From contig NZ_JAKMCR010000003.1 in NCBI RefSeq assembly GCF_022662175.1, positions 62,001 through 126,000 of the forward strand: a DNA stretch of 64,000 bases, in the 5' to 3' direction. Position numbers and translations under genes: made by a program. This DNA comes from Aestuariivivens marinum (GTDB lineage Bacteria > Bacteroidota > Bacteroidia > Flavobacteriales > Flavobacteriaceae). Numbering within the stretch: position 1 is the stretch's first letter; each line of letters starts with the position of its first letter. A model generated the notes under the pieces. It was given only the letters and a program-made list of their open reading frames with translations, searched no databases and was not told the DNA's origin. Shown piece after piece: positions 7,229-16,677 of this stretch.

Positions 7229-10200
7229 TTACCGCTTTAAAGCAAAATGTCCCATAAACTCCCTTCCATCTTCTAAAAGCACCTTAAACCAGTAATCATC
7301 TGAAGGCATCATATTCCCATTATAAGTTCCGTCCCAACCCTCTTCTAATGTTGAAATTTGTTTAAGGAGTTTACCATATCGGTCAAAAACTAAAATTCTG
7401 CTATTTGGTTGAAAGAATGCATTAACGCCAATGATTTTCCAATAATCATTAAAACCATCATTATTTGGTGTAAAGAATTTCATGTATCCTATTACTGAAA
7501 TATCTAAAGTAGAAGCTCCACATCCATTTTTATCATTTACATAAATTGTATAAAAACCTGGTTTTACATTGTTGAATTCAGGTGCGTCTTGATAATTTAT
7601 AAAGTTAGAATCTTGTTCAACCAAAGCAAATTCATAATTTCCTTGACCTAGTTTGGTAGTATCAATTGTTACCGAATTATTATTTTCGTTAAAATCAATA
7701 ATAGTTACATCATCATGTGTAATGGTAGCTAATTCAGAAGCATTTACAAAAATATCTCTAGTTCTTGAACATCCCGTTCCATCTGTTTTTGTTAAGGTAA
7801 CATGATAAGTTCCCGGAATTGAAACGTTAATAGTAGGAGTAGTATCTGTTAATAATTGGTTGACAGTACTTCCATCTATACTTGTATAACGCCATTCATA
7901 GGTAAATGATTCAATATCATTGGATTCCACTGGATCTAGTTCTATTGCGAATGTTGGATCCGATGTACAAACAATATACTCCGAGTCTATATAAAAATCT
8001 GGCAACGGATTTACAATTAAATCTATTGTAGTATTAGCATAACAATTTGGGTTTATGGGGTTAATAACATCTACATTTACAGTTTGATTTGTAGAATTTA
8101 ATGGGTTTGGTAAAGTTGGACTATCTACAATAAAGTTTCCGTTTTCATCAACATAATCAAAATAAATTTCCATATTGGTCTGTGTTCCTAAAATGGTGCC
8201 AGAAAAGCTAGATGTGTCAAAAGGGAAGTAATCATCATCATCAACATCACCACTATCACCATCGCAAGCTATTTGAGGTGCAACAGTGTTAGCAATAATA
8301 GGCTGTTCATCCACAATAAACGCTAAAGTGGTTTCATCATAACAAGGCCCGTCTGGGTCTTGGGTGTTATTATTCGTTACTAGTATGGTGATGGTCTGGT
8401 TTTTGGTTAAAAATGGATTAGGTAAAGGGCTGGGCAGTTCGGTTCCCATTTCATCAAAATACCTTATGTTAACGTTTGCTGAATTTTGGTTGCCCAACAC
8501 AGTACTTTCAACCAAAGAAGTATCAAAGGGATAGCTTAATATTGTATCGCTGGTATCGTAATCGCACTGTCTATCCACAGATACCAGATTGGCAAAAGGT
8601 AAGGCTTCTACAATTAAAAGATTTGGCAATTCTTCAAGTCCTAAACAATTATTACCTATATCACTTTTTATACGAACCCAAATACTTTGAGTATTGGGTG
8701 AGTTGGTATTTTGATGACTAGAAATATCTGATATTTCGTTGGTCTCAAGTTCTGCATCCATTTGGGTTTCATAAAAATGAACTGAGGCATTAAACGTTGA
8801 AAATATGTTATTAGAAATATGGTCTCTAATGTGAGTAAAATTAAAAGTAGCTACGCCATCTCTTGTATCTAATCCATCATCACATTGGTAAATAGGTATA
8901 GGATTGTAAACACTTAAAGCGGCACTAGAAGGGTTAACTAAAAGAGTTAATGGTACTTCTCTAAAGCAACCATTTGGATTTTCTACTCTAACCCAAACGG
9001 TTTCTGGAATAAATCCTAAAGCATCTTGATAGCTGTCTGGATTAGGTATAGGATTTGTTACATTTTGAGCATCATTCTGTGTTAAGTAATATGTGAAAGT
9101 TAATCCTTTTGCAATGTAATTTGGATTGATTTCTTCTTTTATCAAGTCAAGTGTTAGATTAAAAAAAGCTTGTCCATCATTAGAAGCGTCATCACATTGA
9201 GCGTAAATATTAGGGTTATTGACTACAGGTAATTCAAAAACTTCAATTTCAAAAGCAGTATCGGTATGGCAATTACTGTACAAATTATTAGTTACTCGCA
9301 CATAAATGGTTTGATTACCAGCAATTGCATTTGTATAGGTGCTAGGAGTTATAATTTGATTTGTATAAGCTGCATCAGTAAAATAAGTTAATGAAAAGTC
9401 ACTAGCCGACTGCCCGTTTAAGATCTCATTTTCCTTTTGTGTTAAATCAAAAATAATAAAACCGTCAACATCAGTTCCCACAGAAGTATCATCACATTCT
9501 TGAAGAGGGGTTACATTTAGTAATGGGAAGGCACTATCGAAAACCTCTAAATCAAAACTAGAAGTATCATAGCAAGTATTGTTTGCATCATTTTCAATAC
9601 GGGCATAAATAGTGGTACTTCCACTTTCAAAAGGACTTGTTATAGGGTTTGCACCATTATCTGCATCGGCTTGAGAGGTGTGATATGTTATTGTCATACC
9701 TGCCGCAGTACTTATAGCACTATTTTGAAGTGTTAAATCAAAAGGCATAGTGCCATTGTTATCATCATCACATGATAGCACATTAGGTGCCGTATTAGCT
9801 ACAGGCAAAGAAAAAACTGTAAGTTCTCCTAAATCTGAATATAGACCGCAACCATTTCCTGTCAGTTCTAAAAATGCTCTGTATTTGTAAGTATTAAATG
9901 ATAATGGCGTGTTATAAATAGTTAAATCTGCAGTTTGGGAACCACTATAAGTGGCATCATCTACAATGGTGTTCCAATTGAGTCCACCATCGGTACTCAC
10001 TTCCCACTGGATAGTATCATAAGTGGATGATACTACCGAAAGAATAATATTGGATAATTCACAAACAACAGAATCAATGGGTTGGGTTGTTATTGTAATA
10101 GGAGCAGCTATTATATAATTAGGATGTGGAGTGGTATATCCATCAGTTGCATTGTTAACAATACCATAACTATCTACAGTAACTATATCATTCCCAAGAT

Positions 10201-11278
10201 AATCATCTGCATCATCGTCAGTGAAACCGGCTTCAATGACATCACTACAGCCATCATTATCAGAATCTGATTCAATACTGTTAATATCTCCATCTCCATC
10301 TGTATCAAAAACAGTAAAATTTACAGTTCCACTATTTGGTATAGTTTGAACAGCATCTGGGATACCATCATTACCTACACTTCCATTAACAACACCAGTT
10401 GTATGTGGTTTTCCATGGCCAGCTTCTTCTGCATCATAAATTCCATCATTATCACTATCTAAATCGAGACTATTTATAATACCATCATTATCGGTATCAC
10501 ATACTTCTGCAAGATATTCTAATCTTAAATTGTCAAAATACATATAAGAAGGAGATCCAGCAGTAATTTCTCTGGCTTGAAACTTAATTTTTGTGAATAT
10601 TGTAGTCGAATTTATGTCAATGGTAAATGATTTCCAATTAGGAGATGTATTGGTCAAAAGATTAGTTATTTCTACTTCTCCTAAAAACGTTTCATTGTTT
10701 GCTGCATCAATACCAAAAATAACTAGTTTACCTGATGACGAATAATATGGAGGGTAAGATATGTAACCACCATCAAAAGTAAATTCATATGCGCCAATAG
10801 GCATTGCTTGGGCCAATGTGTTGATTGCATCTTCACCATCAGTAGTGGATAGGCTATGAATTCCAAGCCATGCTTTACCATCTGATCCTGAAGGCAAACT
10901 AGTACTTGCCGGCCATGATTCAGCAGGCTTTGATGACACACAACCACTAATAGGGTCATTTACCATTAATTGCCCCCCCCAAGTACGGTCACTAGTATCC
11001 CAACCTGAAGCCAATTGAATTGAGCCTGCTCCAGTTGCAGGAGGACAACTAGAATAGCTTTCCATACTAGCACCAAATAAAAAATTGGTTTTAGTACATT
11101 CTACACTATCTAAAATACCATCATTGTCGTCATCAAGATCTAATGTATCATCAATACCATCATTATCGGAATCTATAACTATATTTTCAATGAAAATAAA
11201 CTCTTTTTTTGTGTGATTAATATAATTGAATAAGGTAATTATTTGTAGTAAAATGATTAGCAACAATAATTTATACAT
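7229..11278 (-). CDS. Giant secreted protein with T9SS type B sorting domain, 6-module form
   Basis: A 1349-residue surface protein. The N-terminal hydrophobic segment (MYKLLLLIILLQIITLF) acts as signal peptide or anchor. Thrombospondin type 3 calcium repeats (DSDNDGIDD, DLDDDNDGILDS) follow at about 36-60, then a jelly-roll-like region (about 65-260), more TSP3 repeats (to about 395) and an Ig-like domain. Six copies of an ~90-residue Cys-containing module come next (QCDD...FDLT...YVRV...CY). A PKD-like domain and the CHU_C domain (KFFTPNNDGFNDYW to GHFALKR) end the protein. The C-terminal domain targets proteins to T9SS. From the second TSP3 block onward it is collinear with its upstream neighbour. 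The start codon lies in a triplicated 19-bp repeat. A binding or adhesion role is inferred. Confidence 0.88.
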   Translation of the reverse strand: MYKLLLLIILLQIITLFNYINHTKKEFIFIENIVIDSDNDGIDDTLDLDDDNDGILDSVECTKTNFLFGASMESYSSCPPATGAGSIQLASGWDTSDRTWGGQLMVNDPISGCVSSKPAESWPASTSLPSGSDGKAWLGIHSLSTTDGEDAINTLAQAMPIGAYEFTFDGGYISYPPYYSSSGKLVIFGIDAANNETFLGEVEITNLLTNTSPNWKSFTIDINSTTIFTKIKFQAREITAGSPSYMYFDNLRLEYLAEVCDTDNDGIINSLDLDSDNDGIYDAEEAGHGKPHTTGVVNGSVGNDGIPDAVQTIPNSGTVNFTVFDTDGDGDINSIESDSDNDGCSDVIEAGFTDDDADDYLGNDIVTVDSYGIVNNATDGYTTPHPNYIIAAPITITTQPIDSVVCELSNIILSVVSSTYDTIQWEVSTDGGLNWNTIVDDATYSGSQTADLTIYNTPLSFNTYKYRAFLELTGNGCGLYSDLGELTVFSLPVANTAPNVLSCDDDNNGTMPFDLTLQNSAISTAAGMTITYHTSQADADNGANPITSPFESGSTTIYARIENDANNTCYDTSSFDLEVFDSAFPLLNVTPLQECDDTSVGTDVDGFIIFDLTQKENEILNGQSASDFSLTYFTDAAYTNQIITPSTYTNAIAGNQTIYVRVTNNLYSNCHTDTAFEIEVFELPVVNNPNIYAQCDDASNDGQAFFNLTLDLIKEEINPNYIAKGLTFTYYLTQNDAQNVTNPIPNPDSYQDALGFIPETVWVRVENPNGCFREVPLTLLVNPSSAALSVYNPIPIYQCDDGLDTRDGVATFNFTHIRDHISNNIFSTFNASVHFYETQMDAELETNEISDISSHQNTNSPNTQSIWVRIKSDIGNNCLGLEELPNLLIVEALPFANLVSVDRQCDYDTSDTILSYPFDTSLVESTVLGNQNSANVNIRYFDEMGTELPSPLPNPFLTKNQTITILVTNNNTQDPDGPCYDETTLAFIVDEQPIIANTVAPQIACDGDSGDVDDDDYFPFDTSSFSGTILGTQTNMEIYFDYVDENGNFIVDSPTLPNPLNSTNQTVNVDVINPINPNCYANTTIDLIVNPLPDFYIDSEYIVCTSDPTFAIELDPVESNDIESFTYEWRYTSIDGSTVNQLLTDTTPTINVSIPGTYHVTLTKTDGTGCSRTRDIFVNASELATITHDDVTIIDFNENNNSVTIDTTKLGQGNYEFALVEQDSNFINYQDAPEFNNVKPGFYTIYVNDKNGCGASTLDISVIGYMKFFTPNNDGFNDYWKIIGVNAFFQPNSRILVFDRYGKLLKQISTLEEGWDGTYNGNMMPSDDYWFKVLLEDGREFMGHFALKR
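10973..10980. repeat. Homopolymer G8 tract (C8 on plus strand) in coding sequence
   Basis: Eight consecutive C residues lie inside the 1349-residue protein gene, in codons for TWGGQL near residue 100. A one-base slip would truncate the protein near its N-terminus. It is the longest G/C run I noticed in this AT-rich window. Confidence 0.6.
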
Positions 11279-11329
11279 GAATCAATAATTTATACATGAA
11301 TCAAAAGTAGTAATTTATACATGAATCAA
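11267..11329. repeat. 19-bp triplication carrying the start codon of the 1349-residue protein gene
   Basis: TAATTTATACATGAATCAA occurs three times: 11267-11285, 11286-11304 (directly adjacent) and 11311-11329 (after 6 bp). On the minus strand each copy gives TTGATTCATGTATAAATTA. The copy nearest the gene holds the real ATG (11278). The other two open ORFs of 10 codons (11290-11322, MYKLLLLIHV) and 8 codons (11271-11297, MYKLLIHV). Each of these stops two bases past the ATG of the next copy, so re-initiation is geometrically possible. Confidence 0.95.
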
Positions 11330-11345
11330 ATACATTATTATTAAC

Positions 11346-14300
11346 TTATCTTTTCAAAGCAAAATGTCCCATAAATGATCTGCCATCGACCAGTTTTATC
11401 CTAAACCAATAGTCATCCGAAGGCATCATTACCCCTTTATGAGTGCCATCCCAACCATCGGACAGTGGATCCAATTGTTTAATTAACTTTCCATAGCGGT
11501 CAAATATTAATATTGTACTACCAGCCTGTAAAGGACTAAGGCCAAGTATTTGCCAATAATCATTTCTACCGTCACCATTAGGCGTGAAGAACTTTTTATG
11601 GCCAACTACATAAATTTCCAACTCAGCAATGCCACAAATATCATCTTTTACATATAGCGTATAAGTACCAGCTCTTACATTGTCGAATACAGGACTATCT
11701 TGATAAGGGAAAAAGATTTCACCATCATTAGATTCCAATGAGAACTGATAGGTTCCAGCACCTAAACTATTGGGATTGTTTATGGTAACGTTGTTATGTT
11801 CAGAAATATCTATAATAGTAATATCATTTTGGGTAATAGTGGCCATTTCAGATGCTTTTACCGAGATGGTTTTGCTTCGAGAACAAAATGTTGTTTTATT
11901 ACTAATGGTGATCGTATAATTTCCTGGTAAAGAGACATCTAAAGCCTTTGTGTTGGAAAGTATCGTACCGTCTTCAAATCTCCATTCATAATCAAAATCC
12001 AAGGGATTGGCTATAATAGGATCTAAGTTTACGGTAAAGGTTGGGTCCGAGGTACAAACAATTTCTTCTTCAACAATTAAAAAATCTGGTAATGCATTGA
12101 CCTTAAGTTCTATGTTCGTAGCTGCTATACAGTTTGGGTTATTTGGATTTATGGCTCTTACTGTTATGGTTTGGTTTCCTGAAATTAATGGATTGGGTAA
12201 TGTAGGGCTATTCGAAACAGGTATTCCATTTTCATCAATATAGTCATAATAAATATCCATACCCGTTTGTGTACCCCTTAAAATGCTCTCAAAGGTTGAG
12301 GTGTCGAACTCAAAAATACCATCATTATCTATATCGTCAGCACTACCATCACATACTATTTGTGGTGTGATGTCATTAATTATTGGCTGCTCATCAATAG
12401 TGAGTATTAATATGGTTTCATCATAGCATGGACCATCGGGATCGTAGGAGACATTATACGTTACCCTAATTGTAATGGTCTGGGGTACCATGAGTAGTGA
12501 GTTAGACAAGGGACTTACCACATTGTTGCCGTTGGCATCCTTAAGAGGATTACCATTGGTGTCCCAATAGCTAAGGCTAACGATTGTGGGATCTTGACTT
12601 CCTAAAACAGTACTCTCTACCGTTGAAGTGTCAAAATAGTAAAGACCATCGTTAATACCACTGCCATCTGTACCGTCATCACATTGCCTGTCGATGGTTA
12701 CCGGGTTGGCCGTGGGAAGTGGTTCAACCACCAAAAGGTCGGGAAATTCATGTAATCCAAGGCAGTCGTTGCCTAATTCACTCTTGATACGCACCCAAAT
12801 ACTTTGTGAGTTTGGTGAATTAATATTTTGATGGTTTGAAACATCCAATATTTCGTTTAATTCCGTTTCTGCATCAATCTGGTTTTCAAAAAAATGTACA
12901 CTAACATTAATGGTAGAAAAGATAGTATTGGAGATATGATCCTTAATTGCAGTCATGTTGAATGTGGAGATACCGTCCCTATGGTCATTACCATCATCAC
13001 ATTGAAAAATAGGACTTGGTAAGTATGAATCTAATGCACCAATGTAAGGATTGACCACAAGGGTAAGAGGTACAATCTTAAAACAACCGTTAGGATCTTC
13101 AACACGTATCCATACAGTCTCTGGTGAAAAGCCAGGGGCATCTTGGTAGCTAGTAGGATCCGGTATTGGGTTGGAGGCACTGTCGGCTTCTATTTGGTCC
13201 TTGTAATAGGTAAATACAAGTCCTTCAGAAGCATGGTTTGAATTTACTTCTTCCTTTATCCAGTCGAGGGTGAGGTTAAAGTAGGCCTGACCATCGTTAG
13301 TTTCGTCGTCACATTGGGCGTAGGTACTAGGGGTATTGGTGAAGGGTAATGGATTGACTGTTAAAACAACTTCTTCTGTATATATGCCACAGGAGTTACC
13401 AGCTCTGTCCAGTTTAGCCCTGTATTTATAGTTATTAAGACTTAATGGAGTATTTGTAATATATAAATCACTAGTTTGACAACCATTATAGTTAATATTG
13501 TCCGTTAATGTACTCCAATTGATTCCATCCGTACTTACTTCCCATTGGTATAATTCTGCCTCTGAAGAAACTACAAATACCGTTGTCGACGATGTTTCAC
13601 AAACCATTGTATTTAATGGCTGTGTGTTAATTGTGATTGGGGCTATCAATAAATAATCTGGGTTTGGTAATGTATAGCCATCATTGGCATTATTTACTAA
13701 TCCGTTTTTGTTGGTTGTAACAGTATTGTCTCCAAGCAAGCTATCATTATTACCATCAGAAAAACCAGCTTCAATTACATCGCTACAGCCATCGCCATCA
13801 CTGTCTAGGTCAATATAATTAAAAATACTATCTCCATCTGTATCTGCTAAATTGTAACCTATTTCACCACTATCAGGTAAGCTTTCTGCTGTATCGGCCA
13901 GGCCATTAGTTCCAATTAAAGCATTAACATTATCTATTATGCCATCAAAATTTACATCTAACAAAGTGCTACCAGATTCCTCTAGGTCAAAAATACCATC
14001 ATTATCGCTATCCAAATCATATACGTTGTAAGTTCCATCATTATCATTATCACCAATTAGATCATAATCAGGATAAATATAAAAAGGATCCATAATGTAT
14101 TTACGCGGGAATCCAAGCGGTGTAACACCAACGGGATTTATAGGCGAAATATAATTCCCAAACATTTCAATATTATCAGGAATGCCATCGTTATCACTAT
14201 CCAAATCTAATTCATCCTTAATACCATCATTGTCATTGTCATTTTTAAAACAGGTCAATGATACATTTCCATTAAATGTTACATTATTAACGGTATTTGT

Positions 14301-16496
14301 GAGCTTATGAATAAATGAAAATCCGTCTACTTGATTAGCGTAAAATGTATAATTTTCGAAATAGCCAGTAGGATTTGGGTTTATCTTAAAATGAATTTCA
14401 GATCCAGAGATTTGGGTAATACCAGTTTCAAAAATCCCATCAAAATTAGAGTCTACAAGTAATTTGTTATCTGGGTCAACCAAAGTGATATTTTTATCAA
14501 CAGGAAAAACCCTAACAATAAAGTATTCACCATCAAAAATATTATGTTCTGTAGATGAATCACCTTCAAATTTAATATTTACTGGCTCTGTAAACGAAAT
14601 ATTGTAGTTATTTTCCTCGTTAGTACCAGCTACTATATTACTTGTAAAATCTCCTAAATTGTTTGTTGTAAATATATTGTTTGTATTTGATGTAACATAA
14701 CTTGTAGTTATGATTGAGTTATCTATAGTACCGTCTTTAAAAACAAGCTGTGGATTATTTATATTTTGAATATCTAAAATAACATCTCCCTTAGACTCAG
14801 TACAGTTTAAAATGCCATCGTTATCGTTATCTACATCCAAATTATCAATAATACCATCATTGTCAATATCATCTGGGCAAATACTTACAGGAACCTCAGT
14901 AGATTCCAATTGTTCACCTGTACAGGTTATTTGACCTATAAGTTTATATTTTCCAGGAAGAGAAGGTGTAATGGAATGTACATTAGAACTCACTATTTGA
15001 AACCCAGAGCCATCATCAAACCACCATTCATAGTTGTCAAAATTTTCAGTATTTGCTGCTTCAAGTGTAATGTTAGGAATACAATTACCTAAGGTTGTAA
15101 ATTGTACATCAAAATTAATTTCTGGCGCTGAAGGAAACCCTGAATAATAACTCCCCGAAGTAGCCACACCATTATAATTAAAATATGCACAGTACAATTC
15201 ATCCGTACTTTGAACTGAGATATTACCAAAAAGTCCAGTGACTTTATAGGTTACATAATCTGGATTACCATCAACATTGCTGGGTCCTATAGCGCTATAG
15301 TTATTTAGTGGCATGTTATTAATAGTAACATTAGCACCTGCTTTTGTAACTATTGATACACCTCCAGTATAGGTTGTAAAACCGATACGTTCTATAGAAG
15401 CAATATTGTCTAAATTACCTCTAGCTTCACAACTTAAGGGAGGTACAAAAAACATACCTTGGTTGGCCTCGCTATTTGTGGCTCCAATACCCTGGTATGC
15501 AAAAACATCATTTGAAGTTTCAACATACATATTGCCATTACTGTTATACTGATTGCCTTCTATTAAATAATATTCTCCTCCATTTATTGTTGCTACTGGT
15601 CCAGCTCCATTAATACTAATCGAAGTATTACTTGTATGACCTACAATTAAGATATTTTCCCAGCCATTTTGACCATCACCTTTGACAAAAACATATTCTC
15701 TACCTACTTTATCTAACCCAACAATTTGATCAATTCCATAATCCCTACTGTTTCCGTTATGAAAGCTTCCGTTAGTAGAACCACAATTCACTACAATAGG
15801 TCGATCTGAATTTATCAGACAACCAATTAGGCCATCTCTATTAACTATACTATATGAACTATTTGCAGCTATAGTATAACTTTCTCCTTTGTTTAATTTC
15901 ACAGAGATAGGAGTAGGGCCTATATAGTTTTCAATAATCAATCCAGTTGGTAATTGACTAAAGTTAACCTGGGTATTGTCTTCTGAAGCCATAACAGACA
16001 CAAAACTTAAATAATTATCTTGTGGATTTTCGTTTGTATATGCACCTGCTCTAAATGTTGTGCCTAATGCTGAAAGTCCTTTACTTACCAAGGCACCTGC
16101 TTGAGCACCTCCACCAGCATTCATTCTCACTGAAACATAAATGGAGCCTTCAGCTTCAATAATATAGCCTTTATTACTAACAATTGTACTAGTTTGATTT
16201 GAAGATATAAATAACTGTCCATTACCGTTACCTATAAAAATTTCTTGTGGATTAGTGTTTGATACATTTCCATAAATGTAATTTGATGCAGGCTGTCCCA
16301 CAGGTTTTATAGTAAAAGCAAGATCAGTTGTATTGGGTGTAGATATATAAATATATTGATCTTCTGGGTTGGCATTTCCAAAAGGGGAGCTAGTTAATGG
16401 AGGAATATAGTGGGTTTTGCTTAATTGGGCAAAACCTAAAAAACAAAAACATAAAAGTATTATGAAAAGATATTTAGTATGTTTTTTATAGGTCAT
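11346..16496 (-). CDS. Giant secreted protein with IgGFc-binding-like head and T9SS type B sorting domain
   Basis: A 1716-residue protein with a clear signal peptide (YLFIILLCFCFLGFAQ). Residues of about 40-470 resemble the IgGFc-binding-protein N-terminal domain (for example YLIEGNQYNSNGNMYVET, VFAYQGIG and MFFVPPLSC). A PKD/Ig-like domain and several TSP3 calcium repeats (DVDNDNDGILNC, DSDNDGIPDN) follow. An Ig domain, four Cys-containing modules (QCDD...YVRV pattern), a PKD-like domain and the CHU_C sorting domain (KFFTPNGDGRNDYW to GHFALKR) complete it. Its second half is collinear with the 1349-residue neighbour. It lies 67 bp upstream of that gene and 181 bp downstream of the 1621-residue gene; the three may form one unit. 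The target of the head domain is unknown. Confidence 0.9.
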   Translation of the reverse strand: MTYKKHTKYLFIILLCFCFLGFAQLSKTHYIPPLTSSPFGNANPEDQYIYISTPNTTDLAFTIKPVGQPASNYIYGNVSNTNPQEIFIGNGNGQLFISSNQTSTIVSNKGYIIEAEGSIYVSVRMNAGGGAQAGALVSKGLSALGTTFRAGAYTNENPQDNYLSFVSVMASEDNTQVNFSQLPTGLIIENYIGPTPISVKLNKGESYTIAANSSYSIVNRDGLIGCLINSDRPIVVNCGSTNGSFHNGNSRDYGIDQIVGLDKVGREYVFVKGDGQNGWENILIVGHTSNTSISINGAGPVATINGGEYYLIEGNQYNSNGNMYVETSNDVFAYQGIGATNSEANQGMFFVPPLSCEARGNLDNIASIERIGFTTYTGGVSIVTKAGANVTINNMPLNNYSAIGPSNVDGNPDYVTYKVTGLFGNISVQSTDELYCAYFNYNGVATSGSYYSGFPSAPEINFDVQFTTLGNCIPNITLEAANTENFDNYEWWFDDGSGFQIVSSNVHSITPSLPGKYKLIGQITCTGEQLESTEVPVSICPDDIDNDGIIDNLDVDNDNDGILNCTESKGDVILDIQNINNPQLVFKDGTIDNSIITTSYVTSNTNNIFTTNNLGDFTSNIVAGTNEENNYNISFTEPVNIKFEGDSSTEHNIFDGEYFIVRVFPVDKNITLVDPDNKLLVDSNFDGIFETGITQISGSEIHFKINPNPTGYFENYTFYANQVDGFSFIHKLTNTVNNVTFNGNVSLTCFKNDNDNDGIKDELDLDSDNDGIPDNIEMFGNYISPINPVGVTPLGFPRKYIMDPFYIYPDYDLIGDNDNDGTYNVYDLDSDNDGIFDLEESGSTLLDVNFDGIIDNVNALIGTNGLADTAESLPDSGEIGYNLADTDGDSIFNYIDLDSDGDGCSDVIEAGFSDGNNDSLLGDNTVTTNKNGLVNNANDGYTLPNPDYLLIAPITINTQPLNTMVCETSSTTVFVVSSEAELYQWEVSTDGINWSTLTDNINYNGCQTSDLYITNTPLSLNNYKYRAKLDRAGNSCGIYTEEVVLTVNPLPFTNTPSTYAQCDDETNDGQAYFNLTLDWIKEEVNSNHASEGLVFTYYKDQIEADSASNPIPDPTSYQDAPGFSPETVWIRVEDPNGCFKIVPLTLVVNPYIGALDSYLPSPIFQCDDGNDHRDGISTFNMTAIKDHISNTIFSTINVSVHFFENQIDAETELNEILDVSNHQNINSPNSQSIWVRIKSELGNDCLGLHEFPDLLVVEPLPTANPVTIDRQCDDGTDGSGINDGLYYFDTSTVESTVLGSQDPTIVSLSYWDTNGNPLKDANGNNVVSPLSNSLLMVPQTITIRVTYNVSYDPDGPCYDETILILTIDEQPIINDITPQIVCDGSADDIDNDGIFEFDTSTFESILRGTQTGMDIYYDYIDENGIPVSNSPTLPNPLISGNQTITVRAINPNNPNCIAATNIELKVNALPDFLIVEEEIVCTSDPTFTVNLDPIIANPLDFDYEWRFEDGTILSNTKALDVSLPGNYTITISNKTTFCSRSKTISVKASEMATITQNDITIIDISEHNNVTINNPNSLGAGTYQFSLESNDGEIFFPYQDSPVFDNVRAGTYTLYVKDDICGIAELEIYVVGHKKFFTPNGDGRNDYWQILGLSPLQAGSTILIFDRYGKLIKQLDPLSDGWDGTHKGVMMPSDDYWFRIKLVDGRSFMGHFALKR

Positions 16497-16677
16497 AGGT
16501 GAATGAAACCATTAAGTTTCAAAAGTTTAATAATTTTACCAACAGCTAAAGTTATTACATAAATATATATTTAGACTTAAAGAATAATAAAAGGTTTATT
16601 ATTTTAGATAAAAAGAAAAAAAAGAAGATTTATCTGTAACTTGATAAGCTTTTTAATATGATTTCAAAACCAATAAC

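Noticed and set aside
10250-10500. Short repeats in the surface genes as a CRISPR-like or satellite array.
   Set aside because: They encode thrombospondin type 3 calcium repeats (DSDNDG) and have no spacer structure at DNA level.
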